Shown: in pieces, positions 43,758-64,000 of the stretch
Numbering within the stretch: the stretch's first letter is position 1
How the letters are laid out: each line of letters opens with the position of its first letter
Source of the DNA: Myxocyprinus asiaticus
Taxonomy: Eukaryota; Chordata; Actinopteri; Cypriniformes; Catostomidae
DNA length: 64,000 bases
Assembly: GCF_019703515.2 (NCBI RefSeq)
Contig: NC_059382.1
Location: 10,488,001 to 10,552,000 of the forward strand
Direction of reading: 5' to 3'
The notes under the pieces: generated by a model
What the model was told of the DNA's origin: nothing
Databases searched by the model: none
What the model saw: only the letters and a program-made list of their open reading frames with translations
Program-made: the position numbers and the translations under genes

Positions 43758-44469
43758 CACAGGTTTGGTTTGTTGCTGAATGCTCGACAGTTGAATGCTA
43801 CTCAGAAGCAAAGACACTTCCTCCACACTGACAGGATGAAAGTCAAGCCTATATGACATTTAACGGGAAAGACAATTGACAGGAGATGGATATACTTCTA
43901 TACAAATATACAATGTTTAATCAACTTTTTCATCAATGCTTGTGCACTGAATTTTGCATATTATCTAGAATATTTTCTCCAGGCAGTACTAATACTATAA
44001 TTAATGACTTATGAACATACAGTATGAGCATTCTATTCAAAAATAAGAAGTTTATCACACTTAGGAATTGTACTATACTCATTTTGACAGGCAAACACAA
44101 CAGACATATTGTTTTTTTTGTTTTGTTTTTTAGTTAAAAAGCAATGACATGCCATACATTAACTATATTTTAAGCCTTTTTGTGCTTTTCATTCACCCCT
44201 TAACTGTGTTACCCATAGCCTTTACATGCTGGAGGCCCCAATAAGCTGTATAACATAAATCCAGTTATAATGTTGAATTCTCATTCATTCAAAAGCAACA
44301 AACTTACATGTAAACAAGACAGGTCTTCACTGAAACTAGTTGCTTGTGGATGGGGTCGGCATATACTGACAGTTATTGTGTTACCCAGTTAAAATCATTA
44401 GCACTCATATTTGCAAGAAATATTTTGTCCTTTCTTTGACAACAACTGAAAAAAGTTAAATATCCCTAT

Positions 44470-45270
44470 AATGTTGTATTTGTTAACATTAGTTAACTAC
44501 ATTACTAATAATATATTAGTCTTATTAGCACATATTAATCTTGGTTAATGTTCATTTCAAGATATACGGTACAAATACATTTTTATAACTAAATGTTTTA
44601 TATGTTAATATTAGTTGTGAACCAACAATAAAACAATTTACATTTATAAATTACATTAACCAATATTAATAAATGCTGTAAAAATATTGTTACTTTGTGA
44701 TATCTAATGCAATAAATAATGTAAACAAATAGAGCCTTATTGCATTTTAATACTAAAAGTTGTATACGTTAACATTAGTTAATGCATTATGAACAAACAT
44801 TGATGAAAATTAACAAAAGGATATTTATAAATTATATCAACCAAGATTAATAAATGCTGTTAAAATATTGTTCATTGTTCATGATATTTATATTTTGCAT
44901 TTCTATTAACAAATATAACATTAATACCTTTTTAGAACTAAAAGTTGTACATGTTATTGTTACAATAGTTCAAGCATTATGAACTAACAATTAACAATTG
45001 TATATTTATCCATTACCCAAGATTAATAAATGCTGTAAAAATATCGATCATTGTTAGTTCATGATAACTAATGCATTAAATAATGTTAACAAATATAACC
45101 TTATTGCATTTTTAAAACTTGTATATGTATGCACTGAAATAACAACGAACAATTGTGTATTTATAAATTAATATTAATGAAGATTAATGAATGCTATTTC
45201 AAATATTGTTCATTGTCAGTTCTTGATATCTCATAAATTAAACAATGTTAACACATAGAACCTTATTGTG
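44470..45270. repeat. Four to five tandem copies of a TTAGTTAATGCATTATGAAC-type fish repeat
   Basis: Words such as taacattagttaatgcatta, ccaagattaataaatgctgt and attgttcattgttagttcat recur about every 150-200 bp. This resembles an abundant cyprinid MITE, arranged here in tandem. Confidence 0.6.
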
Positions 45271-46825
45271 CACCTTTTATAATAATAATGCACAAAATTA
45301 AAGTTTTAGAATTTCTGTGCATTTGAACGGTTATGGATAAATTATTCTCATTATGACATTACTTATGATAATGAACACTCTGTCAAACGATGCTTAGTTA
45401 GCCATCTAATTTTTTATAAACAGATTTAAATTTTAGGAAGTGTTTTACGAATCTTAATGCAAAAAGTGAATAGTTATTGAAATATGTATGCATTATTTAT
45501 TTATTTATTTATCTATTATTATATATATATATATTTGTCTTCACCTTATAAAACATTACCTATCATTCTCTTGTTTGGACACTGCATTACAAAACATAAA
45601 GATACATTTGTTTCCCCTAATCATGTCACTGCTGAACCCAAAAGGCTGCAGATGCTCACTAAACAAGTGAGATCCTTACATTCAACAATAAAAAAGACAA
45701 TTATCTAAAAGCTTTGCCAAAATATCCTGACATGTTAATGCGCCTTTATTTTCCAGTTTGTTACACTTTTGAATAACTAACAAGCTAATCTAGTAGCTAT
45801 TTTTCGTTCATTCCATTCTCTCATGTACAATTAGTACTGTGAGAATTAATGATTCAGGGAAGCAGCTGTACAATAAATGTATATTCATGACTCATGTGGT
45901 ATTGACAGAACCTAACTTACTGACGAAGAAATGACTGAGTTTCTAGTAATTTTCTTTGTGATTTATCAGCACCTATAGCACTTCTTATAGCAACATAAAC
46001 ACTATACAGGCATTACACACATTTTATAAAGAACATTATAAGGCCTAACAGACAGAAATCAAAACATGCTCTGAGAGGAAATGTTTAAATATGCAAATAT
46101 AGGTTATTAGGTTGAAATAAATGTCCAAACCTAAAATATTTTTAAAAAATATTTAAAAGTTTATACAAAAGGTAGAAACCCACATACAAGATTTTGTCAC
46201 AAAAAGAAAAGATGCTGATAAGACATCCCAGGTTTACTACAGGGATAAAAGGTAATGTTTAGATGTCTGACATGTTTTTTAAAGCCTTCCTGACTAATTT
46301 ATGTCATGACTTGAACAGTGAGGGATGAATAGCTACGTTACCCTTTATTCAACACTAGAGGGCATAAAAATAGAGGGGGCTTATTACTAGGACATACATG
46401 TAAAGGCAGATGGTCTAAACATAATGGTTTAACTATCTCAGAGTCATTTAGCACCAAACTTTAATTTTGATGAAGAGAAAACTATGTTTTTCTGAAGATG
46501 AAATGAAAAACTACAATAAATTGCTGAAAAGTGTGAGATTTCATATTAACTCTGGTTCACCCTCACAGATTTTAAGCAGAGAAAACCACTATTCCAGTTC
46601 CACCTATCCGCCATCCATTTAATGTAACCAAACTCGATACACTCATTTAATGTAACCAAACTCGATATAGAAAAAAACATATGCATGTGCCTCACAACAA
46701 TCAATCCTGTTGTGCTTTCTGCTGTTCTTCTATTTCAATACTTAATGAAAGACTTAACAAACCATTATTTTGTCATCTAGTTTCATTCACACTTAGGTTT
46801 CCTTCACTTTATCATGTGTGAGGTG

Positions 46826-57298
<10,473 letters not shown>

Positions 57299-57374
57299 AT
57301 TAACTGTCAGACAGCAAGAGCATGAATGAGTAAGGGAGAAGAGAGAAGGTGTATGCAGTGTGTGTCTGCTGGCC

Positions 57375-57415
57375 GATTATAGGCAGAATGAGCTTTCTGC
57401 GCACACCTTACGTCA
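57375..57415 (-). promoter_or_regulatory. dclk1: Candidate internal promoter of dclk1: TATA-like and CRE-like sites
   Basis: On the minus strand TGACGTAA (57415-57408, a variant cAMP-response element) is followed by CTATAATC (57382-57375) and, about 80 nt on, by the ATG. Spacing suits a start site near 57345. Both matches are short and could be chance. Confidence 0.3.
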
Positions 57416-57419
57416 AAGA

Positions 57420-60400
57420 CAGCCACAGAGGGAGGAGTTTATCTCATAAACATGCCATATCGTAGTTGCAGCTCTGTTTGTGTGGGTGACTTCAAAAAAG
57501 ATCTCCAAAAAGATCTCGTGGCAAAACAGAGTGGAGATGTTTCTTAGTGGAGCAGATGACGTTGTGTTTGAAGTGGATTTCTGAAGTATCTTAAGCACTG
57601 TGTGAATACAAATAAAGCTGTTTGAAGCCATGATTATGCTATAATTCAGTGGCTTCAACACTAATGTGATTTCATTTAATATATCAATATCATTTAAGAT
57701 ACCAGCAGTATGTCATTCTGTGTGTTTGTGTGTCACTCTGTGCTTTCTCACCATCTGTGGTACGTTATCATAGCCTGGCATAATTCAGCATGTAGAGAGA
57801 GTGAGAATGCATCATAGTGTTATTTTGGGATTGGAAAACAGATTTGAAGGACTATCAGATCAGCCACCATTTATGTGTGTGCTGAACGACAAACTTGGTT
57901 AATGAGTAAATGCAACCAGTGAGGGGAAAACACATTAGTCATTTCATGTCTGTGAGAGGATGATAGTGACATGGAACAACATTGAGGACTTCACTCACAG
58001 ACTGGATTAGACTTCATATTAAAGGAATAGTTCACCCAAAAATGAAAATGCTGCCATTATTTACTAACCCCAATGTCATTCCAAACCTGTATGAATTTCA
58101 CTCTTTAAAGGAACACAAAAAGAAAAAAGTCTTCACACAGCTTTTTATCATATATTTAAAGTTAATTGTCACACAGTGATGTCAAGCTCCAAAAAGGACA
58201 AAAAAACACCATATAACCACAGTAAACGTAACTTGAGCAATATATTCCAAGTAGCAGGCGTGCAGGTTGGACATCATGACATTTTAAGGATGGAGTGACA
58301 TAAGGGTGAGTAAATAATGACAACATATTCATTATTTACATAATTGCTTGCATTTTAGATGATGGTTGATGTCTGTGGTGAGTGAGATACCTTGACATTA
58401 TGGCTTTAAAATCAACATGAAATGAAAGTTAACCTAACATACTTTCTTAATACATTTTTATTAGTGTACATTATTCCAAAGAAAAAAGAAAAAAAAATTG
58501 TCTTTATAATCATGAAAATGTAATAAAATGATCTGCCTCTGAAATGTCTTTCCTTTTCAGCTGACATCACCACAAATCCTAATTTTTCAACCCACCCCTC
58601 CAAACACCTGGCTCCATTCTGGTATGTAAAGCCCACTTTTCATGATCCAATCTATTCCATAAAATAAAGTCCTGACATACAAGTTTTACGCGGAAATGTT
58701 TCATATTACGGAAGTAAAATGTGAACATTGCTTCAGTGTTGACTTTAAAAACGGCACAAACTACAAACCTCTAAAGACTTCTAACAATGTTCCATAGGTT
58801 TAAGCCTATTATTGTAACATAAAATGTGTATACTATAATGTGTATAAAATCAGAGTTGATTACACTTCCCTGTGTTCCTCATTTGCATTATTGGCAGTAT
58901 TTGTTCATGAGGGTGTTCATCATGTTGTATTGCCGCAGCAGTATCACATGATGTCCACTATCTGAACATTCAGAAACAAATAACCGGAGATTGATTCAGG
59001 GACCTGTTGTTCAATACAAGTCTTTTCATTAATCTTACAAGTCTTACAATTATTAAACAGAGAAGATCTGCATTGGTACAAAAAAAAAAAAAAAAAAAAA
59101 GAAAAAGAAAAGTGTCTAGGCAAAGATGCTTAAGACAATCACATCTTGATTAATCCATACTCTTAACTAAGCTACTGAACTTAAATAAGTAATAGCTTGG
59201 GTTTCGTGTGGAAAACAAATTTTGAAAGTGTGCTTCAAGGCACAGACATAAAATGAGGTCTCCTAGACAACAGATCTAGCAGATATCTGCAGACAAACAC
59301 CCAATGTACTGCTTCCAATGTTCTTGTTGTTAAAGACTAAAAAGGATAAAAACAGACTTAGGACAGACATTTACAGAAGTTTGTTTAAAAAGAAGGTACG
59401 AAGTCTTAAACTGCATTCCAAGCAAAATTATATTGATTAAAGAGATTGTTCACTCAAAAATGAAAATTCAGTCATTGTTTTCTCACCCCTGTGTTGTTAT
59501 AACCCAATATGACTTTCTTTCTTTTTCTTAAAACAAAGGGAAACATTTTGAAAAATGTTGTCCACAGTGGTGTCATACAATAGCAGTTTACGGTGACCAC
59601 CTCTTCAAGCTTTAAGAGGATGAAAAAGTATTATTCAGAAGTCTAATAAATTATTCCATTCAACTCATGATCGTTATGAAAGCATATGATAAGGCTTGGT
59701 GCGAAACAAACAAAAATGTATTATTTAGTGAAACTGTTGACCGACCGTTGCTCTCCTCTGCACATTCATGGGACTGCACAAGACCAGTAGCTCATGCAGC
59801 CTGCTGGTGAAAAAAATTTAAAATGTTTTTAAAATGAAAAAAGCAACAATAACTAACAACTTATAACCAGCAATAACCAAACTTATAACCAAAGCATTTT
59901 CTAATTAATAGGCCAAAGCTGTCTGCAGTTTTGTAATATAAAAAAAAAAATAAATAAAAAATACAACTTTCGTCTCATAATACAACACTAGACATCCCTT
60001 AAATCACTTTAATTGTAAAGCAACGTTTTTTTGTTTGTTTGTTTTTTCATTAGACTGAAGACAATTTAACAGTGCTGTTTGAATGAGCCTATTTAAAATC
60101 AATAAAACAATTAAATCAGATTTGTTTATCCAGACTGTATGGCAGATCTCTGTCCCATGAGATTCTGAGCCAGAAAGTGGAAGCTTTGTATATTTGTAAT
60201 AAGGCACCACTTTCTATATCACTCTAACCCTTGTCTCTCTGGTAGCCAAAAAGAGCTATTCTCCTAAAACAACATTAGTGATATTGCTCATAAACAATTT
60301 TCCCCAATCATCCATTTGATGGTTACCCACATAATTTCCTTGCAATGTGTTGACAATTTCAGAGAATGAGGTTGATACTCAGCACCAGCTCATTACAAAA

Positions 60401-61776
60401 CAGCACGCAGAGCACGCTGGTTCTGAGGATGCTGTCGTTTTGTGTGAAATTTAAGCTCCCACCCTGAATACAAAATGTGTGTGAGCTGAAGCACAATAAT
60501 TGTTTTGTTTTTGTTGTTGTTTTCGACATGTCCCTATACAGATTTATAAGACACGGAAACCTGGTTGAATAAATGCCTGGTGTATGCCAGGAACATCAAT
60601 ATTAGGAAGTGATGTTTCATGATCCATTTCTAGGGCTTAAACAGAGATAATGGAGCCTAGATCAAATGGATTTTCAGGACACCTTTCCGTGCACTTTTGT
60701 GTTTGGTTAGGAATAGATACAAGCAATCAAGCTTAAAAGGTCCATCCAACCTCTAAAGACAAATGAGTAACCAGAGCATTAAAATAGGGGATCTGAGAAC
60801 ATCTACAAAATGTCATGAAAACACTGCAGTGGTTGTAACAATGTCAAAACATTGCATCTGTAACACGCGACACTGCAAAAGTGCGCCACTGTGTCGGAAA
60901 CAGAAAGAGGTGGCTAGGAAACAGGAAGCAGTGTAGTGACAGTATACAGCTGGGGTAAAACAGGGACAAAAATGTCCCTAATGTCCTACAGAATTTAAGT
61001 ACAACCTCTTGATCGACTGATGCATTGCCTAAATTAGTTTTGTATATATTTAGAGATATGGTTCGTCAAACTAGTATGAAAAAGTATTAGCATGGAAAAT
61101 CAGATCAGACTCTGAAAACAAAAAACTCCAATGTCATCATGGTGACTTGAACATTGCATTAATCAAACTACTATAATGAACGCAAGAGCTCATTACAGAG
61201 AAAGAGCGAGACTGCGAGAACATGAAAGTTGTCGACTGAATTTGTCACCAAATTCAAACACATTTTCTGAGCATCAGAATGATTTGGAGATAATTAAAGC
61301 TACAAATTTATATAACTGCAGGAACATACTCGGCTCATTCATGTTTGAAATTTACTATGAATTTTGTGATTACAATGAATTAAAGTACCCAGTTTAGATT
61401 TCATGATTCACTCTTGCACACCCACCAACTTATCTAGTCTGATGAAACATGTTAAAACAAATTTCAATTTCAAACAAGAATCAACCATTCTCGAATTCTG
61501 CGAAAATCTAAACGGTATCAAGCTCTTCTGCTGGTACAAACACTTTTTTAAGCCTTATGTTCTGCTTGGGGTCTATATGAGCCCAGACCCTCTTCAAATA
61601 GTAAAAAAACATATGCATCGTTATTTTTATCCTGATATTTCGTGTATTTTCCTAATTACATAAGATCTTTTCAGAAATGTGTTTTTGAGAACATAATAAA
61701 TGTTATTGAGAGCAAAGGATTTTCACATGCTTTGAATCTGTTTGGTACTTAAGGAGCAATTTCTCAATACAAAACA

Positions 61777-61780
<4 letters not shown>
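57420..61780. other. Region upstream of the dclk1 short-isoform exon
   Basis: Probably an intron of the long dclk1 form. No DCX-domain exon is visible. Contains a one-ended AGTTCACCCAAAAAT MITE at about 58020-58318, a degenerate one at about 59440-59560, an A-run at 59081-59112, and a repeat-like stretch at 58640-58760. The many short ORFs have no recognised domain. Confidence 0.5.
58020..58318. mobile_element. AGTTCACCCAAAAAT MITE
   Basis: Left end TTAAAGGAATAGTTCACCC. Near the right side the subterminal motif taagggtgagtaaataatga is the inverse of the left tcatttactcaccct, but the extreme right terminus is lost. Confidence 0.65.
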
Positions 61781-61824
<44 letters not shown>

Positions 61825-62030
61825 TACACTCTCTCTCTATCTCTCTCTCTCACACACACACACTCAGTTTCTCTCTCTCATTCTCTATCATACACACAAA
61901 ATTACATTTTGCAATGTTCAGAGGGGGGAAGGGTGCGTCTGCGAGAATCTGTGGTATACACCTATAAATCCCCGGGAAAACTACTTTGTCTCTACTTTGT
62001 CTGGCATGGGCCACACTCACTCACTCTCTC

Positions 62031-62123
<93 letters not shown>

Positions 62124-62179
62124 ATACACACACACACACACAGTCAGACAAACATACATGCTCTCACTCTCACATGTAT

Positions 62180-62229
<50 letters not shown>

Positions 62230-62390
62230 ACATATACATATACACATCTATCATACGCACACACACAAAATTACATTTTGCAATGTTTCCACAGAGGGGG
62301 TGAGGGTGCGTCTGCGAGAATCTGTGGTATACACCTGGAAATCCCAGGAGTTTCTACCTTGTCTGGCATAGGGGTGGAGCAAGCAAATAA
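61776..62390. repeat. Compound (CT)n/(CA)n microsatellite with a tandemly duplicated flanking block
   Basis: Alternating long (CT)n and (CA)n tracts at about 61781-61865, 62010-62145 and 62178-62260. A ~110-bp block with attacattttgcaatgtt and gggtgcgtctgcgagaatct occurs at about 61901-62010 and again at about 62266-62375, so the whole unit is duplicated with a period near 365 bp. The long ORFs here are simple-sequence artefacts. Confidence 0.85.
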
Positions 62391-62473
62391 TAAGGGAAGG
62401 ACAGGACAATCTGAATCATTCTAAAACTTCTACACTGCTAAGTTTCTCTCGTAGCTATGTTTTGGTTTTGTAA

Positions 62474-64000
62474 ATGAATAAAAGAGCTAGATTCAGTGTT
62501 TTTGAGGCACGGGATATGTGCCTCACCGACGGTGAATTTGAGGAGGATGTGTCGGAGTCAGACAATGCTTCTGAAATCGATGATGTTGTGGAGGACCCAG
62601 ATTATGTTGGATCCTCCTCTGATGAGAGCAATGCTCCAGAGGATGGCCCTTCTGTTTCCTCACAACCACAAGGGGCCCCTGTTGCTCAGCTACCCAGACC
62701 GGGCACATTTGTTTCCAAAAAAGGAAAATTGTCATGGTCTCTCTCACCACCTGAGCAAAGGGGTAGATTTAGCAATACAAATACAAACAAAATGGTCCCA
62801 GGTCCTACCAGGTATGCAGTAAGCCATGTCACAGACATAAAGTCAGCTTTCGAGTTTTACATCTCAACTCCAATTGAAATAATTATTCTTGAAATGACAC
62901 ATTTAGAGGGGAGGCAGGTTTATAGTGACAAGTGGAAAGATGTAGATCAAAACCTATATTGGGCTACTGCTCTTTGCTGAAGTATACAGATCAAAAGTTG
63001 AGGCTGCAAGTAGCCTTTGGAATGCAAAGACTGGTAGAGCTATTTTCCCAGCTACCATGTCTCTTGAAACTTTTCATATCCTGTCACGAATCATACGCTT
63101 TGATAACAGGGAGACAAGAGTTCACAGGAGTGAACATGATAAACTGGCAGCCATAAGGGATGTTTGGGATAGATGGGTTCAGCAACTGCCCCTCTTCTAT
63201 AACCCATGTCCCTATGTGACTGTCGATGAATGTCTTGTTCCGTTCAGAGGAAAATGTCCCTTTCGGCAGTACATGCCATGCAAGCCTGTGAGATATGGTA
63301 TAAAGATATGGGCAGATTGTGGTGCCAATAATAGCTATGCTTGGAAATTACAAGTCTACACAGGAAAACCTCCTGGAGGTGCATCAGAAAAAAAATAGGC
63401 TATGAGAGTTTTGTTGGATGTCACTGATGGGCTCTCTGGCCATAATGTGACGTGACAACTTTTTTACTTCATATGCACTAGGAGAAGAACTGCTGAAAAG
63501 AAAGCTTACAATGTTGGGCACAATAAGAAAAAACAAGCCAGAGCTTCCAAAAGAGCTTGTTCAGACTAAAGGATGGGAGACAACATTGTCCATCTTTGCA
63601 TTCACCAACACTACTTCACTTGTCTCCTACTGCCCCCCAAAAAACTATTGTCCTCCTGATAAGCACATTGCACAGAGATACATCTTTGAGCACCAGAGAT
63701 GACAAAAAAAACAGACATAGTGTTAGATTACAATAACACAAAAGGAGGGGTAGACAACCTGGACAAATTGGTTGCCACATACAGCTGTCAACGAAAGACC
63801 TCTCGTTGGCCCCAGGCAATATTCTTCAATATCATGGATATCAGTGCATACAATGCATTTGTGATATGGTGTGCCATCAACAATGAGTGGTGTGGTGGCA
63901 AAATGAACCGGAGGAGAATATTGTTGGAGCAGCTAGGATATGCCTTGGTGAGGCCTCACATTGATAGGAGAGAGTGCCTTCCTAGGTCACTTTTTGCTGC
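62474..64000 (+). pseudogene. piggyBac-type transposase pseudogene, truncated by the window edge
   Basis: Opens with ATG at 62474 (MNKRARFSVFEARDMC), an acidic N-terminus rich in D/E/S, then a domain typical of fish piggyBac (PGBD4-like) proteins. The conserved block YVTVDECLVPFRGKCPFRQY lies near 63213-63272, with the first catalytic Asp at 63225-63227. It is followed by KPVRYGIKIWADCGANNSYA and YTGKPPGGASEK. The second and third Asp regions are seen in DNFFTSY (near 63455) and GGVDNLDK (near 63748). The frame is broken: shifts near 62955, 63451 and 63695, plus a stop at 63393-63395. All three Asp codons survive, but no intact protein can be made. The C-terminal zinc-finger region, if present, is beyond the window. 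Confidence 0.88.

Larger units (their letters stand above)
43735..46825 (-). other. dclk1: dclk1 3' UTR (extent inferred)
   Basis: Non-coding sequence from the stop at 46826 to a minus-strand AATAAA at 43757-43752, which would give a UTR of about 3.1 kb. It contains the AT-rich repeats at 44470-45270. Earlier AATAAA-like signals exist, so the end is a guess. Confidence 0.4.

Noticed and set aside
61742..62424. Long ORFs of 105-209 residues rich in [12 protein letters not shown]
   Set aside because: They are translations of (CT)n and (CA)n microsatellites.
57299..64000. DCX-domain exons of long dclk1
   Set aside because: No sequence resembling the doublecortin repeats was found; those exons must be to the right of the window.

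Overview
This is vertebrate (teleost, probably cyprinid) genomic DNA. It has intron-rich genes, long AT-rich introns, large CA/TA/CT microsatellites and typical fish transposable elements: Tc1/mariner, hAT, piggyBac, tRNA-derived SINEs, and MITEs of the AGTTCACCCAAAAAT and CAGGGTTGGG types. There are no bacterial-type operons, CRISPR arrays or rRNA genes. No free-standing tRNA gene was recognised.

Two conserved genes sit tail to tail. On the + strand, ten exons (7446-39057) encode the C-terminal 464 residues of neurobeachin (nbea): the end of the BEACH domain and the WD40 propeller, finishing at a stop codon at 39055-39057. The upstream NBEA exons lie outside the window. On the - strand, twelve exons (57298 down to 46826) encode doublecortin-like kinase 1 (dclk1). 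They give a complete short, kinase-only isoform with its own first exon at 57244-57298. The DCX-domain exons of the long form are not in the window. The NBEA-DCLK1 neighbourhood is the one known in mammals, which supports both identifications.

Layout: 1-7445 is an NBEA intron with a retroelement fragment, nested CAGGGTTGGG-type elements, the 5' end of a hAT-like transposon and microsatellites. 7617-24173 is a large NBEA intron holding an internally deleted LTR retroelement (8730-14668, minus strand) and SINE clusters. 24174-39057 carries the remaining NBEA exons, with a palindromic Tc1 element inserted in a SINE (36162-37768). 39058-46825 contains the two 3' UTRs and, between them, a 23-bp minisatellite with a higher-order period of about 323 bp. 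46826-57298 is dclk1. 57299-64000 is upstream of the short-isoform exon, ending in microsatellites and a decayed piggyBac transposase that runs off the window.

The most striking coding feature is at the 3' end of dclk1. Skipping or including a 74-nt exon (48292-48365) makes the first 58 nt of the last exon (46984-47041) be read in two different frames. This gives two C-termini, both resembling human DCLK1 isoform tails. I did not find an unequivocally new biological system. Other points of interest are a probable GC-AG intron inside the kinase domain, the intergenic minisatellite, the Tc1 palindrome and an LTR pair with a SINE in only one LTR.
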